Source: Flavobacteriales bacterium (GTDB lineage Bacteria > Bacteroidota > Bacteroidia > Flavobacteriales > Flavobacteriaceae). Taken from it: 64,000 nt of DNA. The stretch is taken from NCBI GenBank assembly GCA_020635875.1, contig JACJYY010000002.1:248001-312000 (forward strand), read 5' to 3'. The notes under the pieces are model-generated. The model ran no database searches, had not been told where the DNA came from, and worked only from the letters and a program-made list of their open reading frames with translations. Of the stretch, positions 34,790 to 44,516 are shown piece by piece. How positions within the stretch are numbered: position 1 is the stretch's first letter; every line of letters begins with the position of its first letter. Both the position numbers and the translations under genes were made by a program.

Positions 34790-34838
34790 AAGATTAAAAG
34801 ATTGAAAAATTGTTGAAAAAATTTAATCTTTAAATCTT
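34790..34838. repeat. AT-rich imperfect hairpin between purK and purE
   Basis: AAGATT, AAAGATT and GAAAAATT blocks on the left (from 34790) face AAATTT, AATCTTT and AAATCTT on the right, giving an imperfect inverted repeat of about 20 bases per arm. A further TCTTTAAATC follows at 34851-34860. It could be a processing or attenuation element between the two purine genes. I cannot tell which. Confidence 0.4.
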
Positions 34839-34867
34839 TGAATTCATACATCTTTAAATCTAGAATA

Positions 34868-35350
34868 ATGAGTAAAGTAGCCGTAGTAATGGGAAGCATT
34901 TCAGACATGCCTGTGATGCAAGACGCCATAGATATTTTAAAAGGATTTGATATCGAAGTAGAGGTAGACATTGTTTCTGCCCACCGTACACCTGAGAAGT
35001 TGTTTGACTTTAGCACCAATGCTCATAAAAGAGGAATCAATGTCATTATCGCAGGAGCTGGCGGTGCTGCTCACTTGCCAGGTATGGTAGCCTCAATGTC
35101 TCCCCTTCCTGTTATTGGAGTACCTGTAAAGTCAACTAACTCTATTGATGGGTGGGATAGTGTATTATCTATACTTCAAATGCCAGGCGGAGTGCCTGTA
35201 GCAACAGTAGCACTTAATGGTGCCAAAAATGCAGGAATCTTGGCCGCTCAGATTATCGGAGCGCAGGACAAATGTGTTTTAGATAAGATAATTGCCTATA
35301 AAGAAGGCTTAAAAAGTACTGTAATAAAAGCGGCTGAAAATCTAAAATAA
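34868..35350 (+). CDS. purE: 5-(carboxyamino)imidazole ribonucleotide mutase PurE
   Basis: Class I PurE, which moves the carboxyl group of N5-CAIR to give CAIR. The 160 residues contain VVMGSISDMPVMQDAIDIL, VDIVSAHRTPEKLFDF, AGAGGAAHLPGMVAS and GVPVKSTNSIDGWDSVLSI, all typical. The ATG at 34868 is chosen; the longer frame adds ten residues from the AT-rich repeat. Confidence 0.98.
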   Translation: MSKVAVVMGSISDMPVMQDAIDILKGFDIEVEVDIVSAHRTPEKLFDFSTNAHKRGINVIIAGAGGAAHLPGMVASMSPLPVIGVPVKSTNSIDGWDSVLSILQMPGGVPVATVALNGAKNAGILAAQIIGAQDKCVLDKIIAYKEGLKSTVIKAAENLK

Positions 35351-35353
35351 ACT

Positions 35354-37381
35354 ATGTCTGTATTACTTCAACCATTCGATACTGCCTTTGACACGGCTCC
35401 TTTTTCGAAAATAAAAACCGAAGATTTTTTACCTTCATTTAAAGAAGCTATAAAACGTGCTAAACAAGAAATTGAGGATATCGCCAACAATCAAGAAGAA
35501 GCCACCTTTGAAAATACAATTGTTGCGTTAGATTTTAGTGGAGAAACGTTGGAACGTATCTCGAGTATCTTTTTCAATTTGAACTCGGCAGAAACGAATG
35601 ATGAAATACAACAAATTGCTCAAGAAGTATCTCCTCTACTTTCAGAATTTAGCAATGACATCCTATTAAACCCAGCTCTTTTCAAAAGGATAAAAAAAGT
35701 CTATAACGAGAGAGAAAATCTTACTCTAAGTATTGAAGAATACACATTGTTGGAAAAAAAATACAAGAGTTTTTCTCGAAATGGTGCCAATTTAAATGAT
35801 GCTGACAAAGAAAAATTGAGGAAAATTGACACCCAACTCTCTACATTGAGCTTACAGTTTGGCGAAAATGTTTTGGCAGAGACCAATGCATTTGAAATGC
35901 ACTTGACTGACGTAAAAGATTTGTCTGGATTACCTGAAGGCATAATTGAAGCCGCGAGAGATTTGGCTCAAAGCCAAAATAAAGAAGGTTGGATATTCAA
36001 TTTAGATTACCCAAGTTATATTCCTTTTATGACGTATGCGGACAACAGAGAACTGCGCAAAAAACTAGCTCTAGCCTCTGGTGCAAGAAGTTTTCAAAAC
36101 AACGAATATGACAACCAAGAAATTGTTTTGCAGATTGTCAAATTAAGACATGAAAGAGCCAATTTACTAGGCTATAAAACGCATGCTCATTTTGTATTAG
36201 AAGAAAGAATGTCTAAAACTCCAGATGCAGTTAAAGACTTTTTGAACAATCTTTTAGAAAAAGCCTTACCAGCAGCCAAAAAAGAATTTCAAGCATTAAC
36301 CGAATTTGCCAATGAATTAGATGGTATTGGGCAATTAGAAAAATGGGATGGTGCCTATTATTCTGAAAAACTAAAACAAAAATTATTCAGTTTAGACGAT
36401 GAAAAACTAAAGCCTTATTTTCAATTGGAAAAAGTATTGGAAGGCGCTTTCACTATAGCGAATAAGCTTTTTGACATTTCTTTTACTGAAATCAACAACG
36501 TGGACAAATACCACGAAGATGTGTTGACCTATGAAGTAAAGGACAAAGAGAATAATCTCGTGGCCATTTTTTACGCGGATTTCTTTCCAAGGAAAGGAAA
36601 ACGAGGAGGCGCATGGATGACTTCCTTTAAAACTCAATCGATTAAAAACGGTAAAAACGAAAGACCTCATATTTCTAATGTATGTAACTTCACCAAACCA
36701 ACAAGCACTAAACCTTCTTTATTAACTTTTAATGAGGTTACTACTTTGTTTCATGAGTTTGGACATGGCCTACACGGAATGTTAGCGAATACAACCTACC
36801 CTAGTCTTTCTGGCACAAGTGTGTATTGGGATTTCGTTGAATTACCAAGTCAAATTTTCGAAAATTGGTGTTATGAACCCGAGGCTTTAGAGTTGTTTGC
36901 ACAACATTACAAAACAGGCGAAACCATACCGATGGAATACGTAAACAAAATCAAAGAAAGTGCTTCCTTTTTAGAGGGTATGGCAACCTTACGTCAATTG
37001 AGTTTTGGGCTATTAGATATGGGGTGGCATGGCCAAGACCCTACAAATATCAGTTCTGTTAAAGATTTTGAAACACTTCAATTTAAGAGCACTCAGCTTT
37101 ACCCAGACACTCCTGAAAACTGTATGAGCACCTCCTTTTCGCACATCTTTCAAGGCGGTTATTCATCAGGCTACTACAGTTATAAATGGGCTGAAGTCTT
37201 GGACGCGGATGCTTTTGAGTTATTTCAACAAAAAGGAATTTTTGACAAAGAAACAGCGACAAAATTCAAAGAGCACATTTTGTCCAGAGGAGGCACAGAA
37301 CATCCGATGATTTTATACAAGAGATTTAGAGGCAGTGAACCTAAACCAGACGCTTTATTAAAAAGGGCAGGATTATTGTAA
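35354..37381 (+). CDS. M3 family metallopeptidase (peptidyl-dipeptidase Dcp / oligopeptidase A type)
   Basis: Zinc peptidase that degrades oligopeptides. The 675 residues carry the zinc motif HEFGHGLHG (H467, H471), with FPRKGKRGGAWMTSF upstream and SGYYSYKWAEVLDADAFELF downstream, as in the Dcp/OpdA group. There is no signal peptide, so it is cytoplasmic. It starts 3 bases after purE and is probably co-transcribed. The exact subgroup is not decided here. Confidence 0.93.
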   Translation: MSVLLQPFDTAFDTAPFSKIKTEDFLPSFKEAIKRAKQEIEDIANNQEEATFENTIVALDFSGETLERISSIFFNLNSAETNDEIQQIAQEVSPLLSEFSNDILLNPALFKRIKKVYNERENLTLSIEEYTLLEKKYKSFSRNGANLNDADKEKLRKIDTQLSTLSLQFGENVLAETNAFEMHLTDVKDLSGLPEGIIEAARDLAQSQNKEGWIFNLDYPSYIPFMTYADNRELRKKLALASGARSFQNNEYDNQEIVLQIVKLRHERANLLGYKTHAHFVLEERMSKTPDAVKDFLNNLLEKALPAAKKEFQALTEFANELDGIGQLEKWDGAYYSEKLKQKLFSLDDEKLKPYFQLEKVLEGAFTIANKLFDISFTEINNVDKYHEDVLTYEVKDKENNLVAIFYADFFPRKGKRGGAWMTSFKTQSIKNGKNERPHISNVCNFTKPTSTKPSLLTFNEVTTLFHEFGHGLHGMLANTTYPSLSGTSVYWDFVELPSQIFENWCYEPEALELFAQHYKTGETIPMEYVNKIKESASFLEGMATLRQLSFGLLDMGWHGQDPTNISSVKDFETLQFKSTQLYPDTPENCMSTSFSHIFQGGYSSGYYSYKWAEVLDADAFELFQQKGIFDKETATKFKEHILSRGGTEHPMILYKRFRGSEPKPDALLKRAGLL

Positions 37382-37416
37382 AAGTGAAGTCCTATTTGTA
37401 TTTTCACAATCAAATT

Positions 37417-38433
37417 ATGAAAAACCTAGCCTTACTTCTGTTTTGCTTAACCAGTGTGTTCTCTATTGGGCAAGAAATGCCTAGAGACTTACTGGATGCC
37501 AATATTGCCTTTATTTACGACCCCTCTATCTCACAAGAAAACTATGGAGAGACCATGCGAGAATACTGCGAAACCATCATAAAAAGTGGATATAACCTTG
37601 CTGGAAAATATCTTTATTCTGACACACAAACTTCGATGATGGAGATAGAGATGGATATTGTGAACAAAAAAATTAGCTATGTTTTCTTGTTGGTGGATGT
37701 TCCAGACAAAAAACCAAGTCATAATCTATTCTTGTACAAAATAGGCTCAGAAAATCAAAATCTAGTCAATCCAAAAGTAGGTTTACATACTTTTGACTCT
37801 CAGTCTACCTCATCTCTTACCAGAGAAATTGACAAAATAGCACGAGAAACCAGAGGATACAATATTGACACCGTAAAATACAACCAAAAACTCCTGAATA
37901 CTTTTGTACTCAAAAAGCAAAACCTATCGATACTCAAAAAAATAAACGAAATAAACTCGGTTATCGATGGTTCTTTCCTTCAAATTGAACATGATACAAT
38001 CCCATTAGACTTAGCAAAGGAAAAATTGGCTTTTATTGGCGCTTCAAAAGATGAGTATAAAGCCTACCAAACAGTGAATTCCTATTTTAGCAACCGTATG
38101 ACTAGTTATCCATACGACTACACCTATTTTAATAACTACAAAGACTATAAACTCGCAGGTGGAGACAAGGTGTTTAAATATAGAATCCAAGTCTGCAACA
38201 AAGACACCACATTTTACAACGAACTTAAAGAAAGTATTAAATACGTACACGCAATTGAAGATTTAGAAGCTGAGTCACCTAAACCAGACTTTAGCGATAT
38301 CCCAAACAACATACCTCGAGATCATTTTTGTTTGGTCATCAAAAACAATCAAACCCAAGAAAGACATCGTGCTTCGACGTATGACCATTTGGGGAGTTCC
38401 ATCAGAAATTTCACACAAAAATTTAAGCGTTAA
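37417..38433 (+). CDS. Secreted protein of unknown function
   Basis: Not recognised. The ATG at 37417 gives 338 residues with a signal peptide (KNLALLLFCLTSVFSIGQE); an upstream GTG in frame would bury it. The mature part is rich in charged residues and tyrosine (for example SYPYDYTYFNNYKDYKLAGGD). There are no membrane segments and no lipobox. It starts 35 bases after the M3 peptidase gene. A periplasmic or surface location is likely. I see no catalytic motif. Confidence 0.7.
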   Translation: MKNLALLLFCLTSVFSIGQEMPRDLLDANIAFIYDPSISQENYGETMREYCETIIKSGYNLAGKYLYSDTQTSMMEIEMDIVNKKISYVFLLVDVPDKKPSHNLFLYKIGSENQNLVNPKVGLHTFDSQSTSSLTREIDKIARETRGYNIDTVKYNQKLLNTFVLKKQNLSILKKINEINSVIDGSFLQIEHDTIPLDLAKEKLAFIGASKDEYKAYQTVNSYFSNRMTSYPYDYTYFNNYKDYKLAGGDKVFKYRIQVCNKDTTFYNELKESIKYVHAIEDLEAESPKPDFSDIPNNIPRDHFCLVIKNNQTQERHRASTYDHLGSSIRNFTQKFKR

Positions 38434-38480
38434 TTTCTTTCAAAAGTCCTCTTTCTGTTTAATAATGGTATTAAAAAGTG

Positions 38481-38488
38481 TATTTTTG
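38481..38488 (+). promoter_or_regulatory. -7 element upstream of the ClC gene
   Basis: TATTTTTG, 22 bases before the ATG at 38511. It lies at the beginning of the longest open frame and so argues for the later start. Confidence 0.5.
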
Positions 38489-38510
38489 CACTTTATTACT
38501 CCTGAGTGAC

Positions 38511-39899
38511 ATGCCATTATTAGAACGAATTATAGATTTTTTAAGTATTATCAGAAGCAAACTAAAAAAAGTCTATGATTCTATTAATAATGATAAGCTA
38601 AAAAGAGATTTCTTGAACGCCTTACCATTTTGGGTGGGTGCGTTTGCTACTGGATTCATGGCGGTTATTTATGCTAAGCTCTTCAAATGGGCAGAAGAGC
38701 TAACCCATTATTTATTTCACCATCAGAGCTGGTATTTTTTCATCATATCTCCTATTTGCTTCCTAATTGCTTGGTACATCGTCGCTAAATCAGCGCCATA
38801 CGCTAGAGGCAGTGGTATCCCACAAGTTTCTGCGGCAATAGAGTTAGCCAATCCAGGACATTACAAAAAGGTAGACAAACTATTAAGTTTTCGTATTATA
38901 TCCACAAAAATAATTTCGAGTCTTATTATGGTAGTTGGTGGAGGTGTTGTCGGTAGAGAAGGTCCAACGGTCCAAATATCAGCCTCCATTTTCAAAAAAA
39001 TAAATGATTGGCTTCCTGAATGGTATCCTAAAATATCCAAAAGGAACATGATTGTTACTGGTGCCGCAGCGGGTTTAGCATCAGCCTTTAACACTCCTCT
39101 TGGAGGAATTGTATTTGCCATTGAAGAATTAACCAAAACCCATTTTAGTTTTTTTAAATCTGCTCTTTTCACAGGAGTTATCATCGCAGGGTTAACAGCA
39201 CTGAATTTTTTTGGTCCCTACTTATACATTGGATTTCCTCAGTTAGATAATATTCCTTTCTGGATTATTTTCCCTATTATACTAATAGGCATTGTATCAG
39301 GTGTAGCAAGTAGCGGAATGGGAAAGATTATTGTCTATATACTTTCCAAGAAGAATAAACTAAAAAAAATATATCAAAATGGTTTATATGCCGTTGTGAT
39401 CGGTTTAACAATAGCAGGCTTGGCGTACTTCATTGATGAACGAGTATTGGGTTCAGGACAAGAGATAATGATTAGCACGTTATTTACTGATGACAAACAT
39501 CTTGAATGGTACATCCCTATTTTAAGAGTATTTGGCACTATAATATCATTTACAGTAGGAGCCGCCGGAGGAATTTTTGCCCCAAGCTTGAGTGCTGGAG
39601 CAAGCTTAGGAGCAGTCCTGTCTGATTTTTTACAATTGTCAAATTCAGAAACCAACCTAATCGTCTTATGTGGTATGGTTGGCGCACTAACAGGTATTAC
39701 ACGTAGCCCCTTTACCTCTTCCATTCTGGTGTTAGAAATGACCAATAGCCACGATATCATTTTCCATCTAATGTTGACTGCTCTATCTGCTAATTTAATC
39801 GCCAATCTTATCAGCAGACATTCTTTCTATGATATTTTGAAGAACAATTATTTGGACGAAATTCAGCAACAAGAAAATGATGACAAAGCCAAAACTTAA
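38511..39899 (+). CDS. ClC family chloride channel/antiporter
   Basis: Polytopic inner-membrane protein of 462 residues. The chloride-selectivity blocks are present: GSGIPQV, GREGPTVQ (gating glutamate) and GGIFAPSLSAGASLG. The glutamate pair in IVFAIEEL corresponds to the proton-side glutamate of Cl-/H+ exchangers, so transporter rather than channel behaviour is more likely. No C-terminal CBS domains are present. The start MPLLERIIDFL is chosen from the promoter position. Confidence 0.93.
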   Translation: MPLLERIIDFLSIIRSKLKKVYDSINNDKLKRDFLNALPFWVGAFATGFMAVIYAKLFKWAEELTHYLFHHQSWYFFIISPICFLIAWYIVAKSAPYARGSGIPQVSAAIELANPGHYKKVDKLLSFRIISTKIISSLIMVVGGGVVGREGPTVQISASIFKKINDWLPEWYPKISKRNMIVTGAAAGLASAFNTPLGGIVFAIEELTKTHFSFFKSALFTGVIIAGLTALNFFGPYLYIGFPQLDNIPFWIIFPIILIGIVSGVASSGMGKIIVYILSKKNKLKKIYQNGLYAVVIGLTIAGLAYFIDERVLGSGQEIMISTLFTDDKHLEWYIPILRVFGTIISFTVGAAGGIFAPSLSAGASLGAVLSDFLQLSNSETNLIVLCGMVGALTGITRSPFTSSILVLEMTNSHDIIFHLMLTALSANLIANLISRHSFYDILKNNYLDEIQQQENDDKAKT

Positions 39900-39965
39900 A
39901 ATCAACTAGTATAGGGTTTCTTTTCTGAAAATATGTTATTTTTAAAGACTATAAAAACTATAACT

Positions 39966-40481
39966 ATGATACTAAAATTACGCTATCTGCAACTTGTACT
40001 CTTCTGTACCACAATTGGATTCTCTCAAACCATTGAAATTGATGAAAATACTAGATTTGACAATACTGCACCTATCGTTATTATGTCTAATGGATTTTAT
40101 CAAAATGACATTAGATTAGCTCCTCACAACCTTTTACAAATCGTAGAAAACAACGAAGAAGCTGTGAAAATGATGAAGAAAGCCAAAAAAAATAAAGTTT
40201 GGGCACAATCAATGCTTGGCGGTGGAATTTTATTAATTTTGAACGAGTCCTTTGCTGAATTAACCGACGGAACATTCAATTATTACGTTGCTGGATTTGG
40301 AGCAGGACTAATTGGTATTTCGTTTCCATTGTTTAGCAAAGGTAAAGTTCTCACTTTTGGAGCCGTAGACAAGTATAACACTGATCTAGAATCAAAATCT
40401 GAATCACTCAGTAAAAAAACAAACGTTGACGTATCTCTTTCTTCATCAGTAAATGGCATAGGGCTTTCTGTTCGTTTTTAA
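39966..40481 (+). CDS. Secreted hypothetical protein
   Basis: The 171 residues have a signal peptide (LRYLQLVLFCTTIGFSQ) and one or two hydrophobic stretches (SMLGGGILLILN and YYVAGFGAGLIGISFPLF) within an otherwise polar sequence. No family is recognised. An ATG 11 codons earlier is in frame, but it would precede the signal peptide and overlaps a promoter-like TATTTTTA. Confidence 0.65.
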   Translation: MILKLRYLQLVLFCTTIGFSQTIEIDENTRFDNTAPIVIMSNGFYQNDIRLAPHNLLQIVENNEEAVKMMKKAKKNKVWAQSMLGGGILLILNESFAELTDGTFNYYVAGFGAGLIGISFPLFSKGKVLTFGAVDKYNTDLESKSESLSKKTNVDVSLSSSVNGIGLSVRF

Positions 40482-40491
40482 AGTATTATAA

Positions 40492-41082
40492 TTGAAGATT
40501 CAAGTCTCCTCTTTCTATAATTTTTTAACACCTTTTTATTTTTTGATTGACTTCTTTTTTCGCCGTCAAAAAAAACATCTTACTGCGGAAATTAACAAAC
40601 AACCTATTGGAAACTTAATAGACATAGGTGTTGGAACAGGATCTCAATATTTAGTCCAGACAAAACATAACATCACAGGTATTGACTCTTCTTCAAAAAT
40701 GCTAAATGAAGCGAAGAAAAAACTCCCCAAACCAACTCAACTTCACCTCATGGATGCCCATTCCATTAGCTTTAAAGACAATTTATTTGACTACGCTGTA
40801 CTGTCTCATATAATCTCCACAACCCAGCAACCAGATAAACTAATTTCAGAAGCTACGAGAATCCTTAAAAAAGGAGGAAAACTCTATGTTTTAAATCACT
40901 TTACCCCTAACAATTGGCTTGCACTTATAGACAAAATTTTCAACCCTTTTTCTAGTCTATTTCACTTCAAATCTTTTTTTAGACTTGACAGTATTATTTT
41001 ACCTGACGAACTAGAACTAATAAACAATGAACGCTTTGGCCGATTTGAATATTATCAATTACTAATTTTTAGAAAAAAATGA
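40492..41082 (+). CDS. SAM-dependent methyltransferase
   Basis: Class I methyltransferase of 196 residues. Motif I is NLIDIGVGTGSQYL, followed by ITGIDSSSKMLNEAKKKL, LHLMDAHSISFKDNLFDYAVLS and ILKKGGKLYVLNHF, as in the Methyltransf_11/UbiE type. The start is a TTG at 40492, the only reasonable one ahead of the conserved fold. The stop overlaps the next gene by 4 bases (ATGA), so the pair is translationally coupled. The substrate is unknown. Confidence 0.88.
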   Translation: MKIQVSSFYNFLTPFYFLIDFFFRRQKKHLTAEINKQPIGNLIDIGVGTGSQYLVQTKHNITGIDSSSKMLNEAKKKLPKPTQLHLMDAHSISFKDNLFDYAVLSHIISTTQQPDKLISEATRILKKGGKLYVLNHFTPNNWLALIDKIFNPFSSLFHFKSFFRLDSIILPDELELINNERFGRFEYYQLLIFRKK

Positions 41083-41582
41083 ACTCGAAATACACCACTA
41101 CTGTCATATCCTTGCTGGTAAGTCTTTTGATTTATATTTTTTATAGAACGCCTGACACTGTAATTAACCAATTGATACTCCTTTTTCTTAACGAAAATCT
41201 TTATTTCTCTCTGAGAGAGACTGCTCAAAACATCATTTCTTTACCTGAGGTTGTGATCTACTCTTTACCCGAAGGATTGTGGATTTTAAGCTTAACCCTA
41301 AGCTCTATGCCTTTTTATATCCAAATAAAGAATTTTAAAGTCCCATTAATCATTTTCCCTCCAATAATCGCAATAGGTTTTGAACTCATACAATACCTTC
41401 ACATGACCAATGGAAGGTATGACACTTTGGACATCCTCTATTCTTTGGCTTTTTGGGGACTAAGCATGATTTGGTATAAAAAACACAATCAACAAATCGA
41501 TCTGTTCCTTTCCAAATCCTACGCCACCGTCATTTGTGCTTCAAATTATCTTATTGTTTATTTCGCACATGTTGTTAATTAA
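41079..41582 (+). CDS. VanZ-like membrane protein
   Basis: The 167 residues have about four membrane segments. The block IIAIGFELIQYLHMTNGRYDTLDILYSLAFWGLSM matches the VanZ-like pattern (E..Q ... R..D..D). These proteins have no settled function outside VanZ. Translation is coupled to the methyltransferase gene through an ATGA overlap. Confidence 0.65.
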   Translation: MNSKYTTTVISLLVSLLIYIFYRTPDTVINQLILLFLNENLYFSLRETAQNIISLPEVVIYSLPEGLWILSLTLSSMPFYIQIKNFKVPLIIFPPIIAIGFELIQYLHMTNGRYDTLDILYSLAFWGLSMIWYKKHNQQIDLFLSKSYATVICASNYLIVYFAHVVN

Positions 41583-41603
41583 TTGTCTAAATTCGTGGCA
41601 AAA

Positions 41604-42830
41604 ATGAAGATTATGCGTATCTCTTACCTTATTATTGGTTTATTATCTGTTTTGTTTTGCTCAGGTCAAAATGAATTTGAATCAGGATACATTGTTGACA
41701 ATAACGGAAAAAAAATAAATTGTTTTATCAAAAATATGGATTGGTACAAAACACCTTCATCCATAGAAATCAAAGAGACTGAAAATAGTAACTCAAAAAC
41801 TTCCGATATATCAGAAATTAAAGAGTTTTCAATTGACAATGGCGCACGTTACATCAGAGCCATAACCAACGTTGAAATTTCTAAAGCAGATCTGCAAGAA
41901 CTAGATTTTGACAGAAAACCAAAGTTAGAGAAGCAAACAATTTTTCTAAAAATTGAAGTTGATGATAAAGGGAAATTATACTCTTACACCACTCAAACAA
42001 AATTATTGTATTATTTCAGTAATGGAGATTCAGACATTGAACTTCTAATATTTAAAGAATATTATAATGAAGACAGGCAATTAGCAAAGAATTTAATGTA
42101 TCAGCAACAACTGCTTAACAGTTTAAAATGTGAGAAGATTTCTAAAGGAGACATCGAACACCTAAGATATAAAAAGCATTATTTAGTGAAGTTGTTTGAA
42201 AAATACAATCAATGTGCTGACCCTGAATTTGAAAAGGTTAGCAAAAATAAGGGCAAATTCAATATTAGTATCAGAGCAGGAATCAACTATGCTTCTGTTA
42301 GTATTAAAGAAATAAATTCAAATGAAATAAAATCAGACTGGAATACGAACTACAGAATAGGATTAGAATTGGAATATCTTCTCTCCACTAACAATAATAA
42401 ATGGGGAATTATTCTTGATCCTAATTATCAAGAATACAACTCTTCTCAAGGACAGATGACAAACCCAAGTGCAATTTCGTTTTCGTCAGAATCTAAAATC
42501 TTGCAATTTCCGTTGGGTTTAAGGTACTACTCCCATATTTCGGATAAATCAAGAGTCTTCTTCACGGGTGCACTTTCGATTAATTTTCTTTTAAAAGATG
42601 CGGGTGTAAACGTCTCTTATCCATTTACTACTAACTCTTTTAGATATGATAGAGGCTGGGCCACTTCCAACTTTTTAATTGGTTTTGGGTACAGTTTTAA
42701 CAAAAAGTTATGCCTCGAATTACAATATGAATCGCCTCTCGCAATGACTAGTAGTTCTGGTGGAGGTGCCAATGGAGCTGAAGCTTATTATAACTCAATT
42801 GGGTTAATTCTAGGCTATACATTATTTTAA
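41604..42830 (+). CDS. Outer-membrane beta-barrel protein, unknown
   Basis: The 408 residues have a signal peptide (RISYLIIGLLSVLFCSGQ), an N-terminal soluble half, and a C-terminal part (about 220-408) with alternating strands (FNISIRAGINYASVSIKEI, YRIGLELEYLLSTNNNKWGIILDPNYQEY, FLIGFGYSFNKKLCLELQYESPLAM) ending in an aromatic residue, TLF. This is the pattern of PorT-like/OmpA-like barrels. The true start may be the ATG at 41604 or 41613. The stop overlaps the SulP stop by 4 bases, tail to tail. Confidence 0.7.
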   Translation: MKIMRISYLIIGLLSVLFCSGQNEFESGYIVDNNGKKINCFIKNMDWYKTPSSIEIKETENSNSKTSDISEIKEFSIDNGARYIRAITNVEISKADLQELDFDRKPKLEKQTIFLKIEVDDKGKLYSYTTQTKLLYYFSNGDSDIELLIFKEYYNEDRQLAKNLMYQQQLLNSLKCEKISKGDIEHLRYKKHYLVKLFEKYNQCADPEFEKVSKNKGKFNISIRAGINYASVSIKEINSNEIKSDWNTNYRIGLELEYLLSTNNNKWGIILDPNYQEYNSSQGQMTNPSAISFSSESKILQFPLGLRYYSHISDKSRVFFTGALSINFLLKDAGVNVSYPFTTNSFRYDRGWATSNFLIGFGYSFNKKLCLELQYESPLAMTSSSGGGANGAEAYYNSIGLILGYTLF

Positions 42831-44365
42831 ACATCCGCTGCTACAACATAAGTAGGATCTTCTAAAATATTGACATCTATAATCTTTTCTGCATTTTTGA
42901 GCAATCTAATGCAGTCAGGACTTAGGTGTTTTAGATGTAGCTTTTTGCCTTCCTTGAGGTATAATTCAGTTACTTTATTGACTGCTTCGATGGCAGACAT
43001 GTCAACGATTCTACTTTCTGAGAAATCGATAATTACTTCTTCTGGATCATTTTTCACTTCAAATTTTTCGCCAAAAGCAAGTGTTGACCCAAAAAACAAA
43101 GGGCCATATATTTCGTAATGTTTGATGCCCTTTTCATCAACATACTTTCTGGCTCTAATTCTTTTGGCATTATCCCAGGCAAACACAAGAGCAGAAATGA
43201 TTACTCCTATAATTACAGCTAAAGCCAAATTATCAAATAAAACCGTAATCAAAGTCACTAATACCATTACCAAAATATCTGATTTAGGCATTTTGTTAAT
43301 AGTCTTTAAGCTTGCCCACTCAAATGTCCCTATAGCAACCATTATCATTAACCCAGTCAAGGCTGCCATAGGCATCTTTTCAATTAATGGTGCCCCAAAC
43401 ATAATAAACACCAACAACATTACAGAAGCCACTATACCCGACAACCTTGCTCTTGCCCCTGATGAAACATTGATTAAACTTTGCCCAATCATGGCACATC
43501 CACCCATACCTGAAAACAATCCAGAAAGCATATTCGCCGTCCCTTGGGCAACTGCTTCTCTATTTCCATTTCCTCTAGTCTGCGTAATCTCATCCACAAT
43601 ATTTAGAGTCAACAAACTCTCTATCAAACCAACTCCTGCCACAATAAAGGAATACGGAGCTATAACCTGTAATGTCTCTAAAGAAAAGGGAACCGATGGT
43701 ATATGAAAGGGTGGGAAACCACCCTGAATAGAGGCTAAATCTCCAACAGTTTTGGTATCCAAACCAAAGGCTACAACCACTCCAAAAATTACCAGAATTG
43801 CAGTCAATGCAGCAGGAATGACCTTACTAATTTTTGGGGTAACCCAAATAATAAACATGGTCATTATAACTAACCCTACAAATAAATACAAAGATGTTCC
43901 CTGTAACCACGCCGAGTCATGATCAGTACTATCAACCTTAAACTGTACCAATTGAGACATGAATATAATAATGGCTAATCCATTCACAAATCCAAGCATC
44001 GCAGGTTGCGGCACTAATCGAATCAGTTTACCTAATTTAAAAACCCCAGCCAAAAATTGAATAATCCCAGCCAATATCACAGTTGCAAAAATATACTCTA
44101 CGCCATGTGTTTTGGCCAAAGCCACTATAACTACAGCTACAGCACCCGTTGCTCCAGATATCATACCTGGTCGCCCTCCAAAAATTGAAGTCACAAAGCC
44201 CATCATAAATGCGGCATATAGCCCTGTTAAAGGAGAAAGACCTGCTATAAAAGCAAAGGCTATAGCTTCTGGTATCAAAGCCAATGCAACTGTTAATCCG
44301 GATAGTACTTCTGTTTTATAATTGACTTTTTGAGATAAATCAAAGAGGTTAAAAAATTTATTCAT
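42827..44365 (-). CDS. SulP family inorganic anion transporter with STAS domain
   Basis: Inner-membrane anion transporter of 512 residues (sulfate, bicarbonate or related). About 10-12 membrane segments precede a cytoplasmic STAS domain (about 430-512: EVIIDFSESRIVDMSAIEAV). Family blocks include ALALIPEAIAFAFIAGLSPLTGLY, GFVNGLAIIIFMSQL and GGCAMIGQSLINVSSG. The ion is uncertain: bicarbonate/Na+ symport is common in marine relatives, while sulfate would fit the sulfur operon at 7-13 kb, although the genes are 30 kb apart. Confidence 0.93.
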   Translation of the reverse strand: MNKFFNLFDLSQKVNYKTEVLSGLTVALALIPEAIAFAFIAGLSPLTGLYAAFMMGFVTSIFGGRPGMISGATGAVAVVIVALAKTHGVEYIFATVILAGIIQFLAGVFKLGKLIRLVPQPAMLGFVNGLAIIIFMSQLVQFKVDSTDHDSAWLQGTSLYLFVGLVIMTMFIIWVTPKISKVIPAALTAILVIFGVVVAFGLDTKTVGDLASIQGGFPPFHIPSVPFSLETLQVIAPYSFIVAGVGLIESLLTLNIVDEITQTRGNGNREAVAQGTANMLSGLFSGMGGCAMIGQSLINVSSGARARLSGIVASVMLLVFIMFGAPLIEKMPMAALTGLMIMVAIGTFEWASLKTINKMPKSDILVMVLVTLITVLFDNLALAVIIGVIISALVFAWDNAKRIRARKYVDEKGIKHYEIYGPLFFGSTLAFGEKFEVKNDPEEVIIDFSESRIVDMSAIEAVNKVTELYLKEGKKLHLKHLSPDCIRLLKNAEKIIDVNILEDPTYVVAADV

Positions 44366-44396
44366 TGTAGTGTGTGTCCTGATTTTTATAAGGCCG

Positions 44397-44404
44397 CAAA
44401 GATA
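44397..44404 (-). promoter_or_regulatory. -7 element upstream of the SulP gene
   Basis: TATCTTTG on the minus strand, 32 bases before the ATG. Confidence 0.5.
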
Positions 44405-44481
44405 GTTTTTCTTTTATTAAATTTTCTTATGCTGGCATACAACATATCAATCTCTTCAATCGGAATTAGCATAATAAACAT

Positions 44482-44489
44482 TATCTTTG
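44482..44489 (+). promoter_or_regulatory. -7 element upstream of the small MscS gene
   Basis: TATCTTTG on the plus strand, 28 bases before the ATG at 44517. The longest open frame begins (TTG) inside this element, so the shorter start is correct. Confidence 0.55.
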
Positions 44490-44516
44490 CACCAAAATTT
44501 AATACAACTACCCATT

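Noticed and set aside
40492..41582. Methyltransferase and VanZ-like genes as a glycopeptide-resistance locus
   Set aside because: No vanHAX-type ligase or dehydrogenase genes are nearby; the VanZ-like fold alone does not indicate resistance.
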